64,000 bases of DNA, taken from assembly GCA_014058105.1 (NCBI GenBank), contig JACGCM010000669.1, forward strand, positions 4,278,001-4,342,000, in the 5' to 3' direction. Below, piece by piece: positions 32,526 to 43,207 of the stretch. Source of the DNA: Kingdonia uniflora (lineage: Eukaryota > Streptophyta > Magnoliopsida > Ranunculales > Circaeasteraceae). Position 1 is the first letter of the stretch. Each line of letters begins with the position of its first letter. The position numbers and the translations under genes are program-made. The notes under the pieces were generated by a model, which searched no databases, was not told the origin of the DNA, and saw only the letters and a list, made by a program, of their open reading frames with translations.

Positions 32526-33845
32526 CGAGTCCGGATTTGCCGACCCTCCTTAATGGAGGGTTGTGACAACCCTCTCTCTCATTAGCTAGAGAAATAACAG
32601 AGTTAATAAATAAATTATTTTATTTAAATTCTAAAATATTTTAAATTCTCTTCCTCTCTCTCTCCTCTCTTCCATAGAAAAAGCTTCTTCTCTCTTCCTC
32701 TTTCTTTCTCCTATCTTCCACTTGCTCTACTTTTTCTTGTTGTAAACACACAACATCTAAATAATAGAACAAATTATGCCATGGCCAATGAACGAGAAAT
32801 ATTAATGACAATCAGTAGGAGACCCCCAAAGGTGAAGGAGTTGTCTGATGATGTTTTGGCTGTTCTGTTGCTCCAGTTGCAGAGAAGGAGACCTCAGTGG
32901 GGTTGCCGAAGAGGGGAAGAGGGCATCCGCTAAAAAAACCAAGGACTGATGAGGAGGCGAAGATGACAGTGGCTGAGTCAAAGGTTGTGATGGGGTGAGG
33001 GAGGCCGAGGGGGAGACCACCAAATGTGAAGCCTCAGTTGGGTACTATTGGGGTTTAATGGTGGTGGTGTTTCTCTAATTGTATTTCTTTGTGTTGTTGT
33101 TTTAGATGATAATCATTATGTATTTGGTATCTTTGTAATCTGGATCATTGTAAAATTCATCTAGTACCTGAGTTTTGTTCACCTTTAACATTTTTTTAAT
33201 GTCTTTATTTACTTATCATTTGAATTTTAAGTCCATGATATGATTTGGTATCATGCGTTTGCCGGGAAGATTTGTAATCAACAAAAAAAGATTATACTAT
33301 CACTGTATCTTGTTTGATAAGTACTTATTAGGATCAAGTTTGGTTTTGATGAGGTAAAGTTCTGAATAGATTTGAAGCATTTCCCAATTGTCTGTGCGGG
33401 AGAATGGACTTTTAACATTTGGAGGAAAAGTAGGGATTTGTTTCAAGTTTCAACAGGAGAAGCAGTTCAAATAGGGGTGGATTTAGTCAAGCATCATACT
33501 ACTTGAGTTGATTGATGTGCTAATCAGAATAGTGACTGTCTCCTAGGTGTAACCTTAAATGCCAGACATAAACTGCAAGGTTGATCACCGTCTAGTGATT
33601 GATGTGCTAATCTGTTGTATATAAACACCCTGATTTTCTGCAGTAAGAAAAATTTGAGAGAAAGAGGAAGAGAGAAAAAGAGAAAAAACATTTTCTGTGG
33701 AAGAGATGAGAGAGAGGAAGAGAGAGAATCTAAAATATTTTAGAATTTAAACAAAATAATTTATTTAATAACTATGTTAAGTCTCAAGCCAATGAAAGAG
33801 AGGGTTGTGACAACACTCCGTTAAGGAGGGTTGGCAAATCCAGAC
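32526..33845. mobile_element. Long-inverted-repeat element carrying an HMGA fragment (Pack-MULE-like)
   Basis: About 1.3 kb inserted within the gag of the gypsy relic. The left arm (about 32526-32690) has GAGTCCGGATTTGCC, ACCCTCCTTAA, TTGTGACAACCCTCTCT and AAATTCTAAAATATTTTA; the right arm (about 33690-33845) carries them inverted. Arms of 150 bp or more and host cargo suggest a Mutator-like Pack-MULE, but I could not find a clear 9-bp duplication. Cargo is described separately. Confidence 0.6.
32800..33058 (+). pseudogene. HMGA / HMG-Y-type AT-hook protein fragment
   Basis: HMGA proteins bind AT-rich DNA in the nucleus through AT-hooks (core RGRP). An upstream piece in another frame reads SRRPPKVKE. 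From about 32867 the frame reads VAPVAEKETSVGLPKRGRG, then HPLKKPRTDEEAKMTVAESK, then a TGA at 32996-32998 where Arg is expected, then GRPRGRPPNVKPQLGTIGV and the stop TAA at 33056-33058. Two hooks are visible (KRGRGHP and GRPRGRPP). A 3'UTR-like stretch follows to about 33180. It sits between the long inverted repeats and looks captured rather than resident. The H1-like N-terminal domain is missing. Confidence 0.7.
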
Positions 33846-35320
33846 TCCCCCACAAAAAACTCACCTGCATACTATCGTACGCATGCCTTCTCCGGTTAAC
33901 CACATGCGGGTATTCACCCGAGCAGTTACCCTATGAGAAGACTTCCCATCAGCTTGGTCTCTACGGTAGCTCTAGAATTGGTGTGCTACCATTACCTACC
34001 GATCAGCACGTCCCACAGACTATTGTTTTAAACCAGTTTGGTGAACGGGGGCGAGTTCATTGTGTCCTCAGGTTAAAATTCCTACCAGGGTTTTAAACAA
34101 GAGCCAACCACATCAACAACACTTCAGCAATACTATGTTAATACCTCCTTCGTCAGCAGGTCCAGAATACGTTGCGAGCGATGGTTATCACCGCGGGTTA
34201 GGAGACTCATACCCTTACATTGATGTTGACGAAGGTTTAGTGACTCCACTGGGCTCAAGCAGGGATACAACACCAAGGAGGAGAGTAGGACGTCCCACCT
34301 TGGAAGAGATAACCGCAGTTTAACGGAAGAGGTCGGAGTCGAGGTTATAACCCCCTGGTTGGCACCCATTGCGCGATAGGCAACGACAGAGGCCTATTAG
34401 CTCACCTCCGCGTGCGGCCGCCACCCTTACGCTACATAATTCCAGATGATGACTACGATTTGATTGAGAGATTGAGCAACGCCATCCACCACAGAAACAA
34501 AGTAGGGGTATAGATACTGAGGCATTGGCAAGGGTAATTACCACGCAGACACATGACGTACATTTGAAGGTGCGAGAGTTTGACGGTAATTCAGTTGTCG
34601 ATGCCTTCATTGACTGGCTAGGCAAGGTCGAACAGGTTTTTTGCTACAAACATTATGGGGACCCAAAGCAGGTTATTATTGTGAAGTCTCGTTTATCTGG
34701 ATATGCTCTCACTTGGAGGAGCAATGTGCAATAGTTTAGGCGCTCAACTGGTTATTCGTACATCGCAAAATGGTAAAAGATGCGACGAAAAATGAAGGAG
34801 ATGTTTATTCCCATGAATTATGCTGAGATCGTGTTCGGGAAGCTTCAGGCTTTGAAGATGGGTTTCTCCTCCATTGACGACTACATGGACAATTTCAATC
34901 TTCTTGAGTTCCTTGCACGACTCTGAGAGACTAAGCAGCAACGGGTCAACAGGTATAAGAGTGGTCTAACGAAGAAGCTTCAGGAGATAATAGCCTTGCA
35001 GCCTGTTTACTATTTATCAGGGATTGTACAGTTACCAAACACGCGAGCGAGCTCACGCACAATATAGTCCACAAGTTCCAACAGCTATTCTGACAGTCAT
35101 TGCGCCACGTATTTATGTGTTTGGTAACTGTTATGGATACGGGAAGCCTGTACACCAGAAACGTGATTGTCCCACGTTTGCGAAGAAGGTTGGGTTAGTC
35201 GTGGATGGTATGCGTGAGAGTGTTATAGTTACTTTTCAACAAATTCTACAGGAAGAAGATGAAAATGAAGATGGGGTACACACCGCATTTTTGGGCGGGT
35301 CGTGTAGAGCACCGACTCCT
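33846..35320 (+). pseudogene. gag of gypsy relic, capsid and zinc-knuckle remnants
   Basis: It continues after the nested element. The capsid block at 34525-34734 reads VREFDGNSVVDAFIDWLGKV and QVIIVKSRLSGYALTW. Next comes FIPMNYAEIVFGKLQALKMG and RYKSGLTKKLQEIIALQP near 34800-34995 with stops. A decayed zinc knuckle, CYGYGKPVHQKRDC (first Cys pair altered), lies near 35130. No pol follows, so the element is internally deleted. Confidence 0.7.
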
Positions 35321-35406
35321 TGATTTCGTGCATAAAATCTTTTCAGACGGAGGGTTTGACGTGGTACTTCCCTAATAAGAATGTTTACCACCCGTCTCGA
35401 GCTATC

Positions 35407-35937
35407 TTTACTCATTATTGCTAAATCATGAATCGTTTTTCTCAAAATCGGTGAGTCGCGAATCTTATGAATCGTGAATCATATGATTTAGGATTTATTT
35501 ATGCTATAAAGCTTATGTTATGTGCGTACTTAAATCCCTTCAAATCCTCAAATACCTAGAACACAAAAAATGGTGTAGTGTAAGTGTATATTAATGAACT
35601 TGTTAAAATAAAAGAGTCATTAAGGGATGGTTTCCTATAATGTTTAAATTTGAGTTTTAAGCTAATTAGAAGCAAGGATTACCTAAAAAGAGTTGGTTAA
35701 ATATGTAATCAATCAAAAGTCAAAAACCAATTTTCATAATAAAGTTTTATTTTTGGTCAAAATGTTTGAATTAATGGATTTCCCAACTCGTACAATTTAA
35801 TGATTTGTGATTTGAATCGTTGATTCACTCGATTTATGGTGATTCACGATTTATTAGTTGATTTAACTCATTTTCTTCAGTTTTGATTTAAATCATACGA
35901 TTTAAATCGGAAAATCGTTCGATTTAATAGCAATGTT
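35407..35937. mobile_element. MITE-like insertion in 3' LTR
   Basis: About 530 bp. Ends read ATTGCTAAATCATGAATCG and, inverted, ATTGCTATTAAATCGAACG. The interior is built of repeated AAATCG/CGATTT and GAATC words. Limits come from the 5' LTR, which lacks it. Class not assigned. Confidence 0.5.
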
Positions 35938-36016
35938 TTTACTTTATGCACTTTATTTTATGTACTGCTGGAGAGGCTAGGCTTCGATTTTTAGGAGTTT
36001 AGTTTGGGAGCCACTA

Positions 36017-37454
36017 CTTGCACACCCCATTTTTACCTTAGATACACACCCCAACCTAATGACAAGTATGCCCTTCCAAGTGTTAAATATTTACAATTTT
36101 TCAAACCATTTTTTTACTTCTCCCACACCCCAAGTTAAATTGATTTAGTTAGATTTTTGTTTAGTTAGGTTCTTTAGATTTTGTTTAGTTAGGTTATTTA
36201 GGGTAAGTTAAAAGCTTCTTCCCTCTATTACTCTAATCCTCCCACCATCACTCTAATCTTCCCTCCATTCCTAAATGAATCATGTTAGTACCGGAGATCA
36301 TGTTGGCACCGGAGATGCTCTTAATTTTGATGAAGAACCTTCTATAACTCCCATCAACTTAGAACTAGACGATCACGATCTTAATGAGGACGTAGACCGC
36401 AATGGTGCGTAGTCTATTTTTGCATAGGATTTGTTGTTCTCTATGACAGTGGCTTATAGTGTCCTCGGTAGACGGTTGTTGTTCTCTATTACTAAGAATC
36501 CCGGGTGGTGTGCATCTTGCTTGCTTGCTCTCTTACTATCTCTAGAACCAGGCCAAAGATGAGAGACCGACTAAGCCATAAAAAAGAGAGGATAAAGGAT
36601 AGGAAAGCTTCAGTGCATATCATAGCTAGATAAAGAAAAAATAGAGCGAAGATGGACTGATCTCCCGATAGTTAGATCAAAGGCAGCAGTTAGGAAAAAG
36701 AGTAGACCGATACTCGTCGAGCGGATGCTAAAGGTGCCCATGCCCATCCCTTAGATGAGCAAGCGGCCACTCCTTAGTCAACTCAGACTGATGATACGGT
36801 GAAGGCATAACCCATATTTGCTTCTCCATACGATGGCTTCTATCTTCTTACTCTTTTTAACTCTGGCGCCCTGCTCTCCACACAGGAGGATCAGACAGTA
36901 GGGTAGGGAGTATCGGGCAGTAGGCTTTCCTTAAGTATTTTTTTCCCTTTTGAATGAAGTTCTTTGAGCGCAAGTCTTTTTTCCCCCGTAATGTCTATTT
37001 TGAATGAGCTTCTTTGAGCCTTGCTTACTTTTCCACCAGAATGCCTTTGGGAATGCATAGTCTGAAGTGGAGGATGCATAGTCTGAAAATGGTTATTCGG
37101 AAGTCTCCCGGGAATGGCATTTTAAGAATTGGGAATCGACCTCGAAGTACGACTCGCTAAGGTTTAGTACCCTCCCTTATGAATAGGCCTAGAAAGAGCA
37201 AGGGACGACCAAATTTTGAAGACTTTGCGCCCCAAATTATAAAGTTTGGTTTTTTTAACTTTTTCAGTTTTGGGCGCCCCAACTTTGTGCCCGAAATTAC
37301 ATAAAGTTTTGGGTATGGGGTTAGTAAAACAAAGATAAAATAGATTTAATTACAATTCAAATGGTTTAGTTTGGTATGGCCCATCACCTTGTTGTCCTCC
37401 AATGCATGGAGTAGTCATCCGGGATGTGCACCCATTAAAAATGGGATGAGCAAG
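36017..37454. mobile_element. Inverted-repeat insertion in 3' LTR with mixed cargo
   Basis: 1438 bp absent from the 5' LTR. Ends CTTGCACACCCCATTTTTA and, inverted, CTTGCTCATCCCATTTTTA match at 16 of 19. A short frame at 36279 begins MNHVSTGDHVGTGDALNF and DEEPSITPINLELDDHDLNE, an acidic N-terminus of unknown identity. From about 36400 to 37200 composition shifts to a GC-richer style that resembles plant mitochondrial spacer. No transposase is seen. Confidence 0.5.
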
Positions 37455-37683
37455 AAAAGTCTCCTGTTTAGTTTTAGTCAGTATCTTATTGGATTGGCTA
37501 GGAAAGATATTGTATGAGAGATTTTAAGATATCTAGAATATATGGAGAGAAGGGCGTAACATTGGCTCTTAGTTGTTATTAAGAAAACCTAGTTTTGCTT
37601 TGAATTTAATCCGTAAATTGAGATCCACGTCCCTAATAATGTAATTATATCTCGAATCTCGCTTTCGTGTTCGAGGTTTTACA

Positions 37684-38439
37684 TTAGATTACCTGGAGAG
37701 AAAGTCAAGCGAGAAAACATGTAGGATGAGACTTTGATTGAAGCATTACTGAGAGAATATTCCAAGTCACAATTTCTAGAGAAATTTTGAAATGAGTAAA
37801 GATAGAATATCTAGAGTAAAATTATTGGATACAATTGGGCTGATGTAACAAAAGAAAGAAGCAACAATATAAAAGTTTAGATGTACTCAAGAAATTTGAT
37901 TTTATTAATCCTCCAACCATAATCTACAAACAGTTGTAGATATAAAAAGGAAATAAAATAAATAGCTAAATATAAGAAAAATGGAAAGAGAGGGAAAAGT
38001 GGATGCTAAATAGAAAAATAAGGGTACATCACATCAGATTAAAAAATATTATGGAGGGAGAGTTCATCCGAAGATAATATAAAGAGATTTGGGGATAAAC
38101 TTTGAAGAGAGATCTATAGTGAAAAAATCTAGAATAAGAGGAATCTGTGGAAAAAAAGTATGGAGAAAGTTTGGATTTTTTTCCCTTTTGGAGTGTTAAG
38201 AATTGCATAGGAAAAAAATCATGAAGAGAAGAAAGAGAATCTGAAGGGAAAAAATTTACAAGAGAGAATCTGTATATTAGATTAGATGAAAATCATGGAG
38301 AAATTTAGAGAGAAAACTTAAATAGATAATATTTCTGAGAGAAATCTTGATTGACATTTAAAGGTTAGTCTCGATCGTACGGATAACTGATGATATTGTC
38401 GTACTTCATACTGTTGTATTTCTCAGTGTGCATCTGTTA
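37684..38439 (+). other. HDS intron, purine-rich sequence
   Basis: A-, G- and T-rich, with many GAGAGAA words and poly-A runs. No frame, no recognisable element. Ends at the TTA target of the Harbinger-like element. Confidence 0.5.
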
Positions 38440-38623
38440 GAGCATCCGCAACAGGGTGTGGGTTGAGTTGAGGGTATGGGTTGAGTTGAGTTTGCCAACC
38501 CACACCCAAACCCACACCTAAACGTCTCCCAGCAGGTACTGTTTGAGTGTGAGTTCAATGAGCTGGCGCTACAGGAACTCAACTGAGTGTGGGGAGCTCA
38601 TACTAAAAAATAATTAAGTTTGG

Positions 38624-38665
38624 CGGTGTTTAGATCACCGCGTGGTGATCTAAACACCTCCAAAC
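38624..38665. repeat. Perfect hairpin in Harbinger-like subterminal region
   Basis: GGTGTTTAGATCACC and GGTGATCTAAACACC face each other across GCGT, giving a 15-bp stem. The GGCGGTGTTTAGA arm recurs near the right end at 42100. Confidence 0.85.
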
Positions 38666-38757
38666 TCAATTAATTCTCTAGCTCGTTCCCTGTTTCCTTC
38701 GCCTCACCCAAAACCAAGAAAGCCTAGTATAGAGGAGAACCTCTACACTCTCCCCAA

Positions 38758-39400
38758 ATGGTAAACTCCGGCACTAGTGGTAATAACTCTACACCGTCGA
38801 CCCCATCCTCCCAAAACCCACCTTCAACACCATTTGCTCAACACCCATCATCACAATTTACTCCATACCTCTACCAAAACCCATCGTAATTTCAACCTTA
38901 ATTCCAATCACAGATCCCACCTCTGTTTACTATGTGGTAAGAGGATCCCAGTTATGACAAATATCAAAGTCCATTTACACTATCTCAGCCGCAACCTCAG
39001 GCATTTAGCCCGTACTATTAACCCTATCCGCTCACTCAACCTCAAGGTTTTCAACCGCCAAATTACTTTCAGAACTATCTATTCCATGGTGAATCTACTC
39101 AACACAGTCAAAGTTACGCAAATGCGTCAATATCTGTTGAAGCGGCGGCTCCCCAAAAAGAAAAAGGAAAAGGAAGAAAGAAAAGAGCACCTGTAAAACA
39201 AAGGCTAAGCGTGCAAGTATCAGAAGATGCTGAGTTTTTGGACGAAACGGATGATGCTGGAATGCATTGGACGGACGCAGGCTTTACGTGTCTCGCAAGG
39301 GCGTGGGTAACAATTTCTGTCCAAACAAATAACCGCACAAAGGGTTTTACTTTCTATCAAAAGATCAACATTGCCTTTAACAGAGACCGCGCGGTGTTTA
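38758..39400 (+). pseudogene. Myb/SANT-like ORF1 protein of Harbinger-like element, truncated
   Basis: The frame from ATG at 38758 reads a Pro/Gln/Ser-rich leader (STPSTPSSQNPPSTPF), two stops near 38890-38905, a Tyr/Gln-rich part, a basic patch (KEKGKGRKKRAP) and then MHWTDAGFTCLARAWVTISV with KGFTFYQKINIAFN. The last block matches the start of the trihelix/Myb-SANT domain of ORF1 proteins, which help the transposase bind element ends. The rest of the domain is missing after 39400. Confidence 0.6.
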
Positions 39401-39830
39401 TTTCACCGCTAAATCTATGTTTGTATTCCTCAGTGACAATTTTGTTTGAATAGAATTAGGTTATATTCGAATAAAACTGGTCAGTGCCAAATTGTACAAA
39501 ATTGTAAAAATTTATTTGAACAGACAAATAGTCTGTTCGATTAGACAATGAAAAAACTTTACCAAAAACCTAAAAACATCACCAAATAGTTTATAAAAAT
39601 ATAAAACACCTCAGTGCAAATTTATTCGAACAGACAAATAATCGATTTCAGCAAAAACTTCAGTCAATTTCAACATTAGATAATAATGGCTAATAAACGT
39701 TAAAAACATCCAAAACATCATATGCAAATATATCGTCTACTCAAAATCATCTACATAATCAAGGCACAACTTCTACATCGTTTAAAAAAACAAGCCAAAA
39801 TACTTATATCTACTCAGAATCATCTCCAGT
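39401..39830. other. Non-coding spacer in Harbinger-like element
   Basis: AT-rich, with GAACAGACAAATAGTCTGTTC forming an imperfect inverted repeat near 39515-39542 and a repeat of its left arm near 39632. No gene. Confidence 0.5.
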
Positions 39831-41985
39831 ACCCCGCCCCCTGCGGCTAGTACTGCCTCACCTGGTTCGCGGACCAGATCCACGCTGCTTCGTCCTCGCG
39901 CCTCCTTCAGGTGGTAGCGGCACCACCCGTACGTCATGCCCCCTCCTCGGCTGTAGGTCCTGAATGTGACAAAGAGACTTTATAAATATTTTGACAAAAT
40001 AAATATGACATTAATAAAAAGCACCGTAACAAATACATAAATAAATTACTTACATGGGCATATAGCTGATGACCTATACTGTTAATTTGCCTGCGAGCAA
40101 TAGCAAGCTCTTCCTCCACCTTCTGGATCCTTTGTGCGTCCCACACAGACTTCGCAAGGATGAGTCGCCGCATACCATGGGTCAGGAGCCACAGCTGCGT
40201 AGGATAAAGACATGGGTAGAGGGTCCCTCAAACGGGCGATGGGGAGCCTCTCACGCCGCCCTGTCCACTCCATGTGCCACCCTAGGTCTGGCCCCTCCAC
40301 CTCGCTAGGCAAACTGAAGTCCTGGGATAAGCTATGAACCGACGTTGACGTAACCACCACGGGTGTGATACCAGCTATGAGTGCACTCGGTCCGAACAAA
40401 TCTAGATTCCCCATCCTCTGGGAATCTGTCAACATGAGGCCTACCTCCGAAATTTGTTCAGCCCAGTATGAGGCGCAAGTCTCTCGTACCTACCCTACCA
40501 CAAACTGCTCACAGTGAACGAACCCGGCCTGTCTCATCTCATGTAAAGCTGATGAAGTAATATGTGGCGACATGCTAAGCAGATGATCCAAAGGAATACG
40601 CACCTCGCCAGTCACCTGCCTCCAGCATCTATCCCCCAAGTAATATTCATAGTTTCCGTTTGGTACTTGAAGTGGTATCCTTTTACGGGATAGGAGTTTT
40701 GCATTCAGTACGTCCTCTGTCTTAGACACTGCAGAATCGAACCAAGGTTCCCATGTGATCGTCTCAACAGTGCGGTGATCAATATGGTATCTGCCTATAA
40801 TAAACAAATTAGCCGCCTGGTCATTTATTTTCCTCCTGTTCCCCCTCACTTATGCTCTGAGGCGCGGATAGGCCGGGTACTTTACCTCTTCCTTGACTAT
40901 AGGATGACCAACCCCACAATACTCGCAGAACCAATACTGCATTTTAGAATAATAGAAAAAATAATTAAAATTTATATTTAAGACGCTTATTGGAAGATAT
41001 TTGATTTGTAAATGGAAAAAGTGTTAGTGTACCGGAAGAAGTTGCACAAATCCAGTGATGGTACCCCCGGTCGTGACTGCGGTATCCAAACCATAGTACA
41101 GGGAAGCAAAAATAGCATAACCCTAGTCATATTGGGCAGTCGAGTCCAAATTATTCACGGTCGCGAGATATCCAAGCGAGACGGTGTCGTTGGCCATTTG
41201 GAACCATAAATGTCCCATCATGAAGAGGATAAAAGCATGAACAATAGTAATATCATCCTCCCGATCAGCTTCGACGGTCAAGTAGTCCTCAAATGTGCAA
41301 TACTGACGTTCCTACTCTTTATATGGCTGGAATCAATATTGGGGAGCAATTGCCTCGCATTGGATAAAATAGACCATGTGTCATCATATGACACCTTTGT
41401 CGGATTTCGGCCGATGGACAATGATGTTAGCATAGTAAAATCGAGGGGAGTGACCCCTATCTCCGTACAAGAGAACAAAAGCGTATGTGTGGTCGGCCAC
41501 CAACGCTCTGTAAGCGCCTGAATTAGCCGATTATCCAAATTGCCCAAGCGTATATCCATAAACGGCCCAAAAATATTCACCACGGCGTCCCTTACAGCTG
41601 GAAGTGTGGCAATATCCTTCTATACTTTGAACACCGTAGTGAATGTTCCATGCACACGCATCGAATCTCAATTCTGTTCATTGAGGCATTTTGTCAAATA
41701 CTTGATATATGGAAAAAAAAACAATTTCACAATTACACTAAAACTTACCGTGAGTTATTTTCCCATGTAATAGATGTGACTGACTCCGTCTGGGAGTTGG
41801 GTAATATGTCTCCGCTCCCAGTTATCTTCGGTTGGGTTTGATATATCTTGGGGTTGAATATCTTCAAATTCTACCCGATTTTTCTTCCTTCCGGACCTTA
41901 AGCGAGTTACGGAACGCTCAGGATCTCTTGTTCCTCTAAACCCAGGCAGAGTACTAGGGTGTGGGTCTCCCACTGGCATTTGCAT
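39830..41985 (-). pseudogene. Plant mobile domain (PMD, MAIN-like) protein, broken
   Basis: Minus-strand pieces in order: 41755-41985 (MQMPVGDPHPSTLPGFRG, a charged N-terminus), 41278-41583 (LIQALTERWWPTTHTLLFSC, then IGVTPLDFTMLTSLSIG), 40490-40849 (YYLGDRCWRQVTGEVRIPLD and MRQAGFVHCEQFV), 40082-40435 (LMLTDSQRMGNLDLFG on joining) and 39934-40173 (coiled coil, RIQKVEEELAIARRQINSIG). The ERWxPETHTF and VTPLDFxxLTGLxxGG blocks define the PMD/aminotransferase-like domain of MAIN and PP7-long-form-homologue proteins. Introns or gaps separate the pieces. PMD genes are known to travel with transposons. Confidence 0.65.
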
Positions 41986-42469
41986 TTTGATTTTGTTGGA
42001 ATTAAAGTTTTTTTTACCAAGGGACTTTTGAGAGAGAGGTAGATATAAAAAGCTAGAAAATAATCGAATTCACTTGTGAGTTTTACTTAAAGATATTGTG
42101 GCGGTGTTTAGAACCCCGCACGGTGTTCTTTTTACCGCGCGGTGTTTTAATCTCCTCTAAATTTAAAAAGAAAAAAAGACCACGTTGGCAAGCTCACACT
42201 GGCTGCTGGGAGAGGTTGAGTTTGAGTTGTGGGTTTGGTGGGCCAGGGTGTCAGAACCCACACTCCCTGCTAGAGATGCTATTACATGATCATCTCACAT
42301 GTTTACCAATGAGTAACATGTAGTTGTTACTTGTTACATTTAAACTGGAGTAACTTCAATGTAATCTCTGATGTTCGCATGCTTATCTTACTTTCGTAAA
42401 ATCTTTATTTAAACCTTTTCGGTTAGCATTAGGGAAATACCATTTATTGCAAATCCTGATGGATGGCAG

Positions 42470-42814
42470 GATCTGGCAACAATAGATTTTATCCTTCTGC
42501 GGGAGCTTCCACCACTAGCCCTACAATCAAAAACTTTATCTCAACTGTTTTTTTGTTTAACTTTGTGAAAAACATCTAATCAGTTTCATTTTAACAAACG
42601 TCGTTTCAGTAAATGTCACCTTTTTTATGATTTTTTAATTTAATAAAACATGAAAGCAACATTATATTGCTTTTCATTATGAGCGGCTGACTCCGAAAAG
42701 ATTAATTGATGTCAGTAAGGGTGTTGCAACTCCATTATCGAAGCAGCTAATCAAACCATTGCTTAATGCCATCGCACTAGTAGAGCTCAAAGAAATTTCT
42801 ACTGGTGCCGGAAG
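42470..42814 (+). pseudogene. HDS: HDS pseudogene, two exons after the 12-kb intron
   Basis: The exon at 42470 reads DLATIDFILLRELPPLA and then loses similarity. The exon at 42684-42814 reads RLTPKRLIDVSKGVATPLSK and PLLNAIALVELKEISTGA. A deletion of about 13 bp removes the YKLLP codons before the donor at 42815. Between them is a T-rich intron. Confidence 0.88.
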
Positions 42815-43207
42815 GTATAACTAGTATAGGGACCGACATTGGGAATTATGTTAAACAAAGCAAGTTATTCTTTGAAGCAAGAACTTGTCCCTGGAGATTC
42901 TAGTACTGTGCGAATGACGACAACCTCCACAAGAAGGGAATTATAAACGTGCATAAAATCCTTTAGGAGCCAATGTGGAACAAAAACCTCCCCCAAAAGC
43001 CCATTTCTCGGGAAGGAAAAATAAAATTGAGGTAAGCACCTAGTGAAAATATCATCAAGATAATAACCCCATCATCTTCATCTTATGCATCAACAATAAC
43101 CGCAATCTTAACCACCGGAGCGTCTTTCGTTTCTCCGTTTCTTACAAAATCTTCTCCTCAGCAATGACATCTTTTTAAGACTCAAACAACCCCATGAACA
43201 TGGATTT
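42815..43207 (+). other. HDS intron, nothing recognised
   Basis: About 390 bp of mixed sequence without a supported frame or repeat. Its last five bases (GATTT) are the target duplicated by the solo LTR. Confidence 0.6.

Larger units (their letters stand above)
30919..37683 (+). mobile_element. Ty3/gypsy relic with several nested insertions
   Basis: The LTR-like ends start TGACGTGG at 30919 and about 35354, and a second end, TTTTACA, lies at 37683. A TGGTATCAGG primer site follows the first LTR by five bases. gag remnants lie between. pol is absent. Intruders are at 31220-31628 (in the 5' LTR), about 32526-33845 (interior), about 35407-35937 and 36017-37454 (both in the 3' LTR). I could not confirm a target duplication, so the outer limits are approximate. 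Confidence 0.6.
35354..37683 (+). repeat. 3' LTR of gypsy relic in three pieces
   Basis: Pieces 35354-35406, about 35938-36016 and 37455-37683 line up with the 5' LTR in order. AGACGGAGGGTT just before it looks like a polypurine tract. The two breaks are filled by transposons (35407-35937 and 36017-37454). Confidence 0.6.
38440..42281. mobile_element. PIF/Harbinger-like element, TSD TTA, carrying Myb/SANT and PMD relics
   Basis: 3842 bp with ends GAGCATCCGCAACAGGG and, inverted, TAGCATCTCTAGCAGGG, flanked by TTA on both sides. This 3-bp target and the GAGCATC start are typical of PIF/Harbinger. Subterminal GGCGGTGTTTAGA words occur at about 38624 and 42100, with a hairpin at 38624-38665 and a related CCGCGCGGTGTTTA at about 39388. 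A Myb/SANT-like ORF1 relic lies on the plus strand and a plant mobile domain gene relic on the minus strand. A DDE transposase was not found. Confidence 0.7.

Noticed and set aside
38777..39196. His/Asn-rich 139-codon frame
   Set aside because: It is a shifted reading of the ORF1 relic; the neighbouring frame gives the Pro/Gln leader, basic patch and Myb/SANT-like block.
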